64,000 nt of DNA from Lentibacillus sp. Marseille-P4043 (lineage in GTDB: Bacteria > Bacillota > Bacilli > Bacillales > Amphibacillaceae), in NCBI RefSeq assembly GCF_900258515.1, contig NZ_LT984884.1:395002-459001 (forward strand), given 5' to 3'. The stretch's first letter is position 1, and every line of letters begins with the position of its first letter. Below, piece after piece: positions 18,871 through 26,668 of the stretch. Below the pieces are notes generated by a model. It was not told the DNA's origin. It ran no database searches and worked only from the letters and a program-made list of their open reading frames with translations. Position numbers and translations under genes: made by a program.

Positions 18871-19116
18871 TGTGGTATTGAAACAAAAACTCCTAGAGAA
18901 GCGTTAAAACAAGCTTACAAAATTGATTGGCTTGACAATGAACATGCATGGTTACAGATGCTTCGTGACAGAAATGAAACATCCCAAATATATGATGAAG
19001 AAAAGGCAAGAAGTATTCATAAAAATATTATTAGTTACTTTCCGGAAATGAAGAAGACCTATACGTACTTAAAGGCTAAATTTCATGAAAGCAGGAGTGA
19101 ATCCTTTGATGATTAA
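18871..19116 (+). pseudogene. 5'-truncated HI0074-family nucleotidyltransferase substrate-binding (HEPN-like) protein
   Basis: The frame from about 18871 (GIETKTPREALKQAYK) through WLQMLRDRNETSQIYDE to the TAA at 19114-19116 matches the C-terminal two thirds of HI0074-family proteins, the helical partner of minimal nucleotidyltransferases. The first 45 or so residues, which hold the first helices, are missing; the sequence to the left is the ybaK fragment in antisense. The 3' end overlaps the nucleotidyltransferase gene by eight bases, the normal arrangement of this pair. Confidence 0.78.
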
Positions 19117-19405
19117 CCAAAGACTCAAAGACCAATTATATACAACTGGTCAAAGTATGAATGCAATTAATAAAATTATTCTATTTGGTTCTAGAGCAGT
19201 TGGGGATAATACTGAGAAATCTGATATTGATTTAGCCTTCATTGCTCCTACCATGTCTGAAAAGGAATGGAATGAATTTAGCTTTGATTTGGAAGAGAAA
19301 TTAGACACATTGCTTTTAGTAGATTTAATCAAGTTTGAAAATGCTCCCACCGAATTAAAAAATGAAATTATGAAATTCGGGAAAACACTTTACTCAGCAG
19401 ACTAA
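19109..19405 (+). CDS. Minimal nucleotidyltransferase (MNT/HI0073 type)
   Basis: A small nucleotidyltransferase-fold protein with the family motif ILFGSRAVGDNTEKSDIDLAF, in which the GS and D-x-D metal ligands are intact. I start at the ATG at 19109 (MINQRLKDQ), with AGGAG upstream; an in-frame ATG at 19085 is possible. With its partner it would form a MNT-HEPN pair, a class that includes toxin-antitoxin modules in which MNT AMPylates the HEPN protein. Because the partner is truncated, the system here is probably inactive as a pair. Confidence 0.8.
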   Translation: MINQRLKDQLYTTGQSMNAINKIILFGSRAVGDNTEKSDIDLAFIAPTMSEKEWNEFSFDLEEKLDTLLLVDLIKFENAPTELKNEIMKFGKTLYSAD

Positions 19406-19491
19406 CTTTTTAATTGAGGATTCCCTAAAAACGGTAGCTATTTTTCCCGTTTCACTCTTTTTCTAGTTCTTGAGATACAATTTGCAAACAT

Positions 19492-19527
19492 TAAAACAGG
19501 CGTGAGATTCGTCTCACGCCTGTTTTT
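19492..19527 (-). terminator. Terminator between the MNT gene and aldo/keto reductase 2
   Basis: AAACAGGCGTGAGA and TCTCACGCCTGTTT form a long stem with A/T tracts on both sides, so it can stop the convergent transcripts on both strands. Confidence 0.88.
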
Positions 19528-19534
19528 CTACTCT

Positions 19535-20359
19535 CTATCGTGCATTCATTTCACTTGGCTCAGGCCCTTTGCGCTGATTACGATCAAGCTCGGCCATTTT
19601 CTGCATATCCTCATCACTCAATTCGAAGTCAAACACATCAAAGTTTTCCTCAATACGTGATGGTGTAACAGATTTTGGAATCACAATGTTATTATACTGT
19701 AAGTGCCAACGAATAATAACTTGTGCTGGTGTTTTGCCGTATTGATCTGCAATTGCTTTTACTTCTGTACTATTTAAAACATCCCCACCGCTCATTAGTG
19801 GACTCCATGCTTCTAAGTAAATATCATGCTTTTTACAGAAATCTTTCAGTTCTTTTTGCTGTAAGAATGGGTGACATTCAACCTGATTTACAGCTGGTAC
19901 CACTTCACACTCATCCAACAAGCGCTGTAAATGTTCAATATTGAAGTTACAAACACCAATTGCTTTCACACGACCATCTTTATATAGCTTTTCCATTGCC
20001 TTATATGTCTCTACATATTCATCATATTCAGGTGTTGGCCAATGAATCAAATAGAGATCCACATAATCCAATCCTAGTTTTTCTAGACTTGTATCAAATG
20101 CCTTTAATGTATTTTCATATCCTTGATCACTATTCCAAACCTTTGTTGTAATAAAAAGTTCTTCACGCGGTACATCACTTTTCGCTAATGCACGCCCAAC
20201 CCCAAGCTCGTTTTCATATACCTTTGCTGTATCAATGGAACGAAATCCAACTTCTAGTGCTTTGGATACGGAAGGTGTTGCTTCTTCATCTGGTACTTGC
20301 CATACACCGAAGCCCAGTTGCGGCATTGTTAAGCCATTGTTTAGTGTAATGTATTGCAT
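19535..20359 (-). CDS. Aldo/keto reductase (copy 2)
   Basis: A 274-residue aldo/keto reductase, a close paralogue of the gene at 17575-18399 with the same catalytic blocks (SIDTAKVYENE, FITTKVWNSD, DLYLIHWPTP) and the same ending pattern. The start at 20359 (MQYITLNNG) follows GGAAG; a longer frame to 20443 has no binding site. The two copies lie in the same orientation about 1.1 kb apart and flank the broken ybaK/MNT locus. Confidence 0.92.
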   Translation of the reverse strand: MQYITLNNGLTMPQLGFGVWQVPDEEATPSVSKALEVGFRSIDTAKVYENELGVGRALAKSDVPREELFITTKVWNSDQGYENTLKAFDTSLEKLGLDYVDLYLIHWPTPEYDEYVETYKAMEKLYKDGRVKAIGVCNFNIEHLQRLLDECEVVPAVNQVECHPFLQQKELKDFCKKHDIYLEAWSPLMSGGDVLNSTEVKAIADQYGKTPAQVIIRWHLQYNNIVIPKSVTPSRIEENFDVFDFELSDEDMQKMAELDRNQRKGPEPSEMNAR

Positions 20360-20509
20360 TTCATCGACTTCCTTTCTTGCTGTAGTGTAGTTTAGTTTAC
20401 CATAACCCTTTATTGGAAAAAAGCATTCAAAAACAAGAAGCACATCTTAATTAGGAAGTTGAAAATGAAAACATTAATGAAAACAATCACTAACATACAT
20501 AGTTCCAAT

Positions 20510-22042
20510 CTAGTTATTGCGTTTTTCCCTTGCAAACGTATAGCTTCCTTCGTATCTAGTCATTTTTTTATCAGCCAGCCAATAAGTAATCGGAAACAAT
20601 TGATTCAAAAAATAGCGATCATGGGAAACAGCAATGATGGTTCCGGTAAATTGCATAAGCGCCTCCTCCAGCACTTCTTTTGATTCAATATCCAAGTGGT
20701 TAGTCGGTTCATCCAGGATAAGCAGATTGTGATTCTGATGAACTAATTGCGCTAACCGTAACCGCATTTGTTCCCCACCGCTCAAACTTTTAACCTTTTG
20801 AAATACTGTTTTTCCATAAAAGAGGAATTTGGCTAGTATCCCGCGAGCTTCTTCTTCCGCTACATGGACCTGATCCCGGAATTCGTCCAATATTGACCGC
20901 TCACCATTCAACTCAAGCATATGCTGGGAGAGGAATCCAATTGATAAATTGCTGCCTGATTCTATCATCCCCTCATCAACCTTCTCCATTCCTAAAGCCA
21001 TCTTCAGTATAGTTGACTTTCCGCTTCCATTCTCACCTACAATCGCAATCCGTTCCTGAAAACGCACATGCATATTAACTCCGGAAAACAGTTCCTTTCC
21101 ACCGAACTCCTTCAATACATTTTCCATAATAAACACATCTTTCCCACTACGTTTATCCATCTGAAAATCAAGATCAATTTTTTTCTGTTCTAATATTGGT
21201 CTTTTCATGATTTCCATTCGGGCGAGCGCTTTCTCCATGCTTTTTGCCCGGCGATGAAGTCCATCATTAGGTGGATTTGCTTGATTGGCCCACTCTTTTA
21301 CATAATCTGTGTAGTTGGTCGAATAACGAATTAGCTCGCCTTGATCCATTTCGAAAATGGATGTTACGTTCTCATCTAAGAAATATCGGTCATGCGAGAC
21401 GATCATGACAGTTCCCGTATATTGCTTGATAAAATCCGTCAGCCATTCAATCGCTGGTAGATCCAAATGATTGGTTGGTTCATCAAGTAGGAGTAAATCG
21501 GGCTCTGTTAATAACAGTTTGGCTAGCCCAACCTTTGTACGTTCACCGCCACTTAATTGCTGCCATTCCTTTTCAGCTAAATCGGTTAGTTGCAACCCAC
21601 TCATGATCCGTCTTATCCGAGAATCAATTTCATACCCTCCATCTTCTTGGAACTTCTCCTGCATAATTCCATATTTTTCAACCATACGTGTTAGTTTATC
21701 TGGGTCTGTTTCGTGTGACATGGATTGTTCTAAATTCGTCATTTTCTTTTTTACTTCATTAATAGATGAAAACACATCATATAATAGAGCTTCGACTTTC
21801 CGTCCAAGATCTACATCTGGGGATTGCTCTAGAAGGCCAACCGTTAATCCTTTCTTCCATGTAACAGTCCCTACTGCCGGTTCGGTTTTTCGTGCCAGCA
21901 AATCGAGTAATGTTGTTTTGCCTTCACCATTTCTTCCAATTAAACCGATTCTATCTCCATGGTTTATTTCACATGTTAAGTCACTAAAAATCGTATTCGC
22001 ACCAAAAGTTTGGGTTACTTTTTGTAAACTTGAAACAATCAT
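20510..22042 (-). CDS. ABC-F family ATPase (ribosome protection type)
   Basis: A 510-residue protein with two ABC domains and no membrane segments. The first half has Walker A GRNGEGKTT and LSGGERTKVGLA; the second has GENGSGKST and LSGGEQMRLRLA; both have the LLDEPTNHLD/LILDEPTNHLD Walker B typical of ABC-F. The interdomain linker is near residues 250-300. ABC-F proteins act on the ribosome, and the antibiotic-resistance members displace drugs from the peptidyl-transferase centre. The long leader with a 44-codon ORF and a terminator (22110-22335) fits drug-induced attenuation. Which antibiotics are involved cannot be told. Confidence 0.88.
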   Translation of the reverse strand: MIVSSLQKVTQTFGANTIFSDLTCEINHGDRIGLIGRNGEGKTTLLDLLARKTEPAVGTVTWKKGLTVGLLEQSPDVDLGRKVEALLYDVFSSINEVKKKMTNLEQSMSHETDPDKLTRMVEKYGIMQEKFQEDGGYEIDSRIRRIMSGLQLTDLAEKEWQQLSGGERTKVGLAKLLLTEPDLLLLDEPTNHLDLPAIEWLTDFIKQYTGTVMIVSHDRYFLDENVTSIFEMDQGELIRYSTNYTDYVKEWANQANPPNDGLHRRAKSMEKALARMEIMKRPILEQKKIDLDFQMDKRSGKDVFIMENVLKEFGGKELFSGVNMHVRFQERIAIVGENGSGKSTILKMALGMEKVDEGMIESGSNLSIGFLSQHMLELNGERSILDEFRDQVHVAEEEARGILAKFLFYGKTVFQKVKSLSGGEQMRLRLAQLVHQNHNLLILDEPTNHLDIESKEVLEEALMQFTGTIIAVSHDRYFLNQLFPITYWLADKKMTRYEGSYTFAREKRNN

Positions 22043-22109
22043 CTTCTCTTCCTCCGTATTGAAGAGACCTCATCCATTTGTAGAAGAAACTTATACTTGA
22101 TTCAAGTAC

Positions 22110-22144
22110 AAAAAAAGACGACAGAGCAAACACTCCACCGTCTT
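22110..22144 (-). terminator. Attenuator terminator upstream of the first ABC-F gene
   Basis: On the minus strand AAGACGGTGGAG (22144-22133) pairs with CTCTGTCGTCTT (22126-22115), 12 pairs with three G-U, followed by T7. It stands inside the leader, about 70 bases before the ABC-F start and after the leader ORF, so it must be read through for expression. A competing pairing is described in the findings. Confidence 0.82.
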
Positions 22145-22176
22145 TATCTAATAATTCCGTTGTGGATAGATGTCCC

Positions 22177-22311
22177 TTACTGGTATTTTTTCCATATATT
22201 TTTATTAAAAAAGTGCATACTTGTCCCTTGCACAGAAATATTGGAAAAAATTGCATAACGCATCCAAAGGTATTCTTTGAACTTAGATATGCCACTGCCA
22301 GTACGAATCAT
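22177..22311 (-). CDS. Leader peptide ORF of the first ABC-F gene (44 codons)
   Basis: An ORF from ATG at 22311 to TAA at 22177 with an excellent AAAGGAGGT ribosome binding site. It encodes 44 residues, MIRTGSGISKFKEYLWMR and so on, ending NKNIWKKYQ, rich in aromatic and basic residues, with no resemblance to a known family. Its start region GTGGATTAGATG (22320-22309) can pair with CATCTATCCAC (22172-22162) just after its stop. I read it as a regulatory leader peptide whose translation controls the terminator at 22110-22144. Confidence 0.68.
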   Translation of the reverse strand: MIRTGSGISKFKEYLWMRYAIFSNISVQGTSMHFFNKNIWKKYQ

Positions 22312-22341
22312 CTAATCCACCTCCTTTGATAAGTTGTTTTT

Positions 22342-22370
22342 AGTTTATTGGAAAAATTACTGGAAGTCAA
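22342..22370 (-). promoter_or_regulatory. Promoter of the leader-ABC-F transcript
   Basis: On the minus strand TTGACT (22370-22365), a 17-base spacer and TAAACT (22347-22342). The expected start lies near 22335, about 15 bases before the leader-ORF ribosome binding site. Confidence 0.65.
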
Positions 22371-22512
22371 CTATGAAAATTAGTGGATATGGCGTCTATT
22401 CATCAATTTCAATACAGTGAATAATTATATTTTCCTATTATGAAGGAAAAACGCCGTCATAATTAGAATATATCTATATAGTGAATTAATTTTTATTTTC
22501 GGAGGAGAAACT

Positions 22513-23955
22513 ATGTCATTCCAATTCATACTAAGCGAAGCCACAATCAATGACATGCAACAGGCTCTAAAATCTGGCGAGCTAACATCGAAGCAACTAA
22601 CAATAATGTACCTAGAGCAAATCGCCAAATACAATAATACCGGCCCAAAAATAAATGCTGTTCTTGAACTAAACCCTGACGCATTGCATATCGCGGAAGC
22701 ACTTGATTCGGAAAGAGAAAAAGGCAGTATTCGTGGGCCACTTCATGGAATCCCGATTTTGTTAAAAGACAATATCAATACAGCCGATAAAACGCATACT
22801 ACTGCGGGATCCCTTGCGCTTTCAAACCATTATGCCAGTAAGGATTCCTTTATCACTACAAGGATCCGAGAAGCTGGTGCTGTACTATTAGGGAAAACCA
22901 ATTTAACCGAATGGGCAAATTTCATGGCGGAAAACATGCCTAACGGATACAGCTCCATGGGTGGGCAAGTGTTAAATCCTTATGGTCCAGGAAAATTTGA
23001 TGTGGGTGGATCCAGCTCCGGGTCTGGTGCTGCAATCGCTGCAAACTTTGCTGCTGGTGCAATCGGTACGGAGACAAGCGGATCAATTCTAAGTCCAGCA
23101 AGTAGTAATTCATTGGTTGGAATTAAACCAACAGTCGGGTTAGTTAGCCGCACTGGTATCATTCCGATTGCAAACAGCCAAGACACGGCTGGGCCAATGA
23201 CACGAACAGTAGAAGATGCAGCCATTCTGTTAAGTGCACTAACAGGAGTTGATGCAAACGATCCAGCAACAGCAATAAATAGGGAGATCATTACGGATTA
23301 CACACCGTTTCTAAATGAGGGTGGATTAAAAGCCAAACGAATTGGTGTATCACAGCAGCATCTGAAGTACTTTACCGACGATGAGATAGACATTCTCAAC
23401 AAAGCTTTAGAAGATATGGAAAAATTAGGCGCAATCATCGATGATTCAATTGAGCTTCCTATTGATCTGCCAAAGTCAAGTGTCATGTTCCATGAATTTA
23501 AAAATGGCTTAAATGCGTATTTAGCGGATCTGCCGTCAAGTGTTCCCGTTCATTCTTTGACAGACGTAATTCATTATAACCACACACATCCTAAGGAAGC
23601 ACTGAAATACGGGCAGACCGTATTGCTAGAATCCGAGGCAAAAAGCGGATTGCTGATAGAGGGAGAGTATATTACAGATAGGTTAACAGATCTTAGACTA
23701 TCCCAGGATGAAGGAATCGATAACGTCATAACGGAGCATAATTTGGATGCATTGCTCTTCATCAATTACGGAGGGTGTGATATTGCAGCAAGAGCAGGCT
23801 ACCCTTCCATTACCGTTCCTGCTGGTTATACAACAGGTGGACGGCCAGTCGGAATAACGTTCACGGGGCTCGGGTTTAGTGAACCACAATTGATAGAATT
23901 AGCCTATGCGTATGAACAAGCAACGAAACATAGGAAAGCACCTAGGTTAAAGTGA
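22513..23955 (+). CDS. Amidase signature family hydrolase
   Basis: A 480-residue amidase-signature enzyme. The Ser-cisSer-Lys triad is placed at Lys85 (ILLKDNI), Ser167 (VGGSSSGSG) and Ser191 ([10 protein letters not shown]). It is not GatA: it lies alone, with no gatC/gatB neighbours, and resembles YerM-like and other stand-alone bacillary amidases. A GGAGGAG ribosome binding site precedes the ATG. There is no signal peptide, so it is cytosolic. The natural amide substrate is unknown. Confidence 0.87.
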   Translation: MSFQFILSEATINDMQQALKSGELTSKQLTIMYLEQIAKYNNTGPKINAVLELNPDALHIAEALDSEREKGSIRGPLHGIPILLKDNINTADKTHTTAGSLALSNHYASKDSFITTRIREAGAVLLGKTNLTEWANFMAENMPNGYSSMGGQVLNPYGPGKFDVGGSSSGSGAAIAANFAAGAIGTETSGSILSPASSNSLVGIKPTVGLVSRTGIIPIANSQDTAGPMTRTVEDAAILLSALTGVDANDPATAINREIITDYTPFLNEGGLKAKRIGVSQQHLKYFTDDEIDILNKALEDMEKLGAIIDDSIELPIDLPKSSVMFHEFKNGLNAYLADLPSSVPVHSLTDVIHYNHTHPKEALKYGQTVLLESEAKSGLLIEGEYITDRLTDLRLSQDEGIDNVITEHNLDALLFINYGGCDIAARAGYPSITVPAGYTTGGRPVGITFTGLGFSEPQLIELAYAYEQATKHRKAPRLK

Positions 23956-23976
23956 TAAACTTAAGGCCCTGTTTGT

Positions 23977-24373
23977 TGCTTTTTAATTTCGCAGTTGATA
24001 TAAAATACGACACAGTGAAAATTCCTGTTGTAATGTTTTCTTTCACTTTAATGTGGGCTGAGTGGTTGAACCCAGCCGAGGCAACATCAACCCGAAATAT
24101 CGGCGCGAGGGGAAAATATCGGCTCGAGAGCGAGAACATCGGCCCGAAACACGAAAACATCAACCCGAATCGTGAAACATCGACCCGAGAACGAGAACAT
24201 CGGCCCGAAACGTGAAAACATCGACCCGAGAACGAGAACATCGGCCCGATCAAGAGTCCGGCGGAGAGCAATTCTATAGTTACGTCCCAGTTTATAGCTT
24301 ATGTGTCATAAATAACAAATGTTTTCGGTGGGGCGAGTAATCGCAGTCCCAATCTTTTAGAAAACAGCCAAAC
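23977..24373. repeat. Dispersed repeat element A containing a short 20-bp repeat array
   Basis: The left edge (TTTTTAATTTCGCAGTTGATAT) resembles the left edge of the element at 41294, and the right part from about 24267 (AGTTACGTCCCAG to GGGGCGAGTAATCGCAGTC, then CAATCTTTTAGAAAACAGCC) recurs in reverse at 60062-60150 and, diverged, at 52730-52815. In between, 24077-24250 holds about eight imperfect 20-21 bp units such as GACCCGAGAACGAGAACATC, the reverse complement of the 14.9-kb array unit. No gene is supported here. Confidence 0.8.
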
Positions 24374-24378
24374 TTAAA

Positions 24379-24418
24379 AGGTGTGGCCTCATTTGATCTA
24401 TTAAAATGGACCACACCT
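24379..24418. terminator. Hairpin upstream of the IS (possible terminator)
   Basis: AGGTGTGG at 24379-24386 pairs with CCACACCT at 24411-24418 around a long AT-rich loop. No clear U-tract. It may be an old terminator of the amidase transcript; weak evidence. Confidence 0.35.
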
Positions 24419-24446
24419 CTTACGTTTTGTAACTTACACTTAATTG

Positions 24447-25866
24447 CACTAGCGTTGCATTAATTATATCTAATAATAAAAAATATTGGTAATGTTCAAT
24501 TTTTGACTGTATAGACAACAAAAAATCCTTTATAATGAATAGGTCAGGTGGTTTTCCTGTCCAAATCCAATATAAAGGACCAACAACATGGACAAGAATA
24601 CACCAAAATCAGCATTTGGTAAATGGATTGCACCTATAAATACTAAAAAACTTTTTAATCAAGTTAAAAACTTAAATCAAGATAGCTATACCAAAAAACT
24701 TACGACTGAAGCCTACATTAAACTGATGCTCTATGCACAAGTACACGAAACGGAAGGGCTCCAAGCATTAAGTGACGCTTTATTGGATGCAGATTTTCAG
24801 AAAGCTGTTGGTTTTGAATCGATTAGTGCATCACAGCTTTCCCGAAAGAATAAAGAAATTGATCCATCCATACTAGCGACCCTGTTTTCCGATCTTGTGC
24901 AGCAGATACGTGGATATCACAATAAGGCCTACAAGAATTTGCCATTAAAAATTATCGATTCTAGCACCTTGCCTCTTAACCTAACCAATTATAAGTGGGC
25001 AAAGTTCCGTAAAACAAAGGCTGGTGTGAAACTACATTTACGACTCGTTTTCATGGATAAAGATACAGTCTATCCTGAGAAAGCTGAGATCACAGTGGCG
25101 AAAGAACATGATCGTAATCAGCTTGAAGTTCTCGTTGATGACAAGGAAGCCATGTACGTCTTTGATCGCGGCTATGTGGATTACGAACGATTTGACAGGA
25201 TGACAGACGAAGGATACTTCTTTGCATCCAGAATAAAGAAAAATGCCGTCATTCGTGAAGTATGTTCCTTTTCCGTTCCAGCTGAATCATCGGTTCTATC
25301 TGACAGAATGGTTTACATAGGATCCACACAAAATCGGTGCGAAAACGTATTTCGTCTTCTTGAAGTGATGGATACGAAGGGAAACATCCTTCGATTAATC
25401 ACGAATCGATTTGACTTGGAACCACAAGAAATTAGTGATATTTATCGATCACGCTGGGCAATCGAATTATTTTTCAAATGGTTAAAGCAGCACGTGGAAA
25501 TCAAACATTTTTACGGAATGAGTGAAACAGCGTTACAAAATCAAATCTATATTGCGCTCATCACCTATTGTTTGCATGTGCTCATCCAACTAGAAAGGAA
25601 AAGCAAAAAATCACTGCTTCGAATTACTCGTTGGTTAAAGGCCGCGTTATGGAAACCAGCTTACATTTGGCTACATAGGTTTGAAAATAAGACAGTACCG
25701 TAATAAATGATATTGTCGTAGGTTGTATTAATTTGTATTAATTTGTATTAATTGTATAATTTTACCAGATGGACAGAGCCACCTTTAATTGGACTTTGAC
25801 TTTTTGGCAAAAATTACAGAAATAATGTTTACAGAACATTCCGACTAGTTTTATGCAACGCTAGTG
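24447..25866 (+). mobile_element. IS4-family insertion sequence, complete, 1420 bp
   Basis: Terminal inverted repeats CACTAGCGTTGCAT (24447-24460) and its complement ATGCAACGCTAGTG (25853-25866) bound the element. The 9-bp sequence ACTTAATTG occurs immediately outside both ends (24438-24446 and 25867-25875), a clean target duplication. A single intact transposase gene fills the inside. The preserved duplication and open frame point to a recent insertion. It landed between the amidase region and a GNAT gene without breaking a recognisable gene. Confidence 0.93.
24588..25703 (+). CDS. IS4-family transposase
   Basis: A 371-residue DDE transposase. Catalytic blocks: first Asp in KIIDSSTLPL, second Asp in YVFDRGYVDYERF, and the Glu in the IS4 signature YRSRWAIELFFKWLK, which fits Y-(2)-R-(3)-E-(6)-K exactly. 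The N-terminal region carries the DUF4372-like segment common in this group. No frameshift or internal stop is visible, so the element should be capable of transposition. Confidence 0.94.
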   Translation: MDKNTPKSAFGKWIAPINTKKLFNQVKNLNQDSYTKKLTTEAYIKLMLYAQVHETEGLQALSDALLDADFQKAVGFESISASQLSRKNKEIDPSILATLFSDLVQQIRGYHNKAYKNLPLKIIDSSTLPLNLTNYKWAKFRKTKAGVKLHLRLVFMDKDTVYPEKAEITVAKEHDRNQLEVLVDDKEAMYVFDRGYVDYERFDRMTDEGYFFASRIKKNAVIREVCSFSVPAESSVLSDRMVYIGSTQNRCENVFRLLEVMDTKGNILRLITNRFDLEPQEISDIYRSRWAIELFFKWLKQHVEIKHFYGMSETALQNQIYIALITYCLHVLIQLERKSKKSLLRITRWLKAALWKPAYIWLHRFENKTVP

Positions 25867-25980
25867 ACTTAATTGTATAAATAGAAAAATAACAGTAGCG
25901 GAACGGAAAAGAATTACCTGTTTTAACGAAAGCGAATTCGTTATTCCAAGTGGAACGGCTAACCTCTCCCCATGTCCCAG

Positions 25981-26490
25981 TTATCCGTTCCAAATAATTG
26001 CGCCGTGTTGTTCGTCGTGATTAATTTGCACGTCAAAATTATGCTTACTGTAGAAATACTCAAGGCGATGAACATGGTCGAAGTCCCGTTCCACAATGTC
26101 CCCTGTTATATATTGGACATTTTCATCACGCGCCATCTCTTTAAGATGCTTCATCAGAACAGATCCATAGCCCTTATTTTGTTCCCCTTTTATATCCGCA
26201 ATATGCAGCGTATCATCACCTTTGAACTCAACCTGGATTGCCGAATGCCATTTACCACGATATGAGGAATTACAATCGTGCAACATTAATTGAAAAGTAT
26301 CTTCCTTTTTATCTGCATAAATCACGACCAATTGCTCATCTCGAGCACGATCAATGCTAATAACCTCTGACTTTTTAGCAATTTGTTTCATATTATTTTG
26401 CATCCTTGCTAATTGAATTTCCAACGTATCCAATTCTTCTTTTATTTCCATTTTATCTTTTTCTTTTTCCAAAAAAGCCGAATAAGTCAT
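25981..26490 (-). CDS. GNAT-like acetyltransferase with N-terminal coiled coil
   Basis: A 169-residue protein. Residues about 10-45 (KEKDKMEIKEELDTLEIQL) are a charged coiled coil. The C-terminal part has the GNAT acetyl-CoA loop in NKGYGSVLMKHLKEMA and a terminal segment RLEYFYSKHNFDV, the usual beta-alpha ending of GNAT proteins. The start is the ATG at 26490 behind CAGGTGAG. The right end of the IS target site lies about 105 bases beyond its stop. Acceptor unknown. Confidence 0.72.
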   Translation of the reverse strand: MTYSAFLEKEKDKMEIKEELDTLEIQLARMQNNMKQIAKKSEVISIDRARDEQLVVIYADKKEDTFQLMLHDCNSSYRGKWHSAIQVEFKGDDTLHIADIKGEQNKGYGSVLMKHLKEMARDENVQYITGDIVERDFDHVHRLEYFYSKHNFDVQINHDEQHGAIIWNG

Positions 26491-26611
26491 TTGTCTCACC
26501 TGCCAACCAAAATTTATTCCGTTTCAATGCACACAATTTGCTATTCTACTAGAATAATTGTTTTGGTTTCAAGTGTTAGAAAATTATGTTTCGGAAAATA
26601 AAAATAGTACT

Positions 26612-26638
26612 TAATACTTAGACGAAGTATGCCGATAT
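26612..26638 (+). promoter_or_regulatory. SigD-type (motility) promoter
   Basis: TAAT at 26612-26615, a 15-base spacer and GCCGATAT at 26631-26638 match the SigD consensus TAAA-N15-GCCGATAT with one mismatch, just upstream of the chemotaxis receptor gene. Confidence 0.85.
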
Positions 26639-26668
26639 AATAAAAAAATGCGTTTTTGGGGGGATTGT

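Noticed and set aside
18715..19116. 133-codon plus-strand ORF beginning inside ybaK
   Set aside because: Only the part from about 18871 matches HI0074 proteins; the upstream half is antisense of the ybaK remnant and is not a genuine N-terminus.
21984..22295. 103-codon minus-strand ORF that overlaps the ABC-F leader and start
   Set aside because: It has no ribosome binding site and is out of frame with both the well-placed 44-codon leader ORF and the ABC-F gene.
25724..25760. Three direct copies of TTGTATTAATT
   Set aside because: They lie inside the right end of the IS element and are probably part of it (transposase-proximal AT repeats); noted but not called separately.
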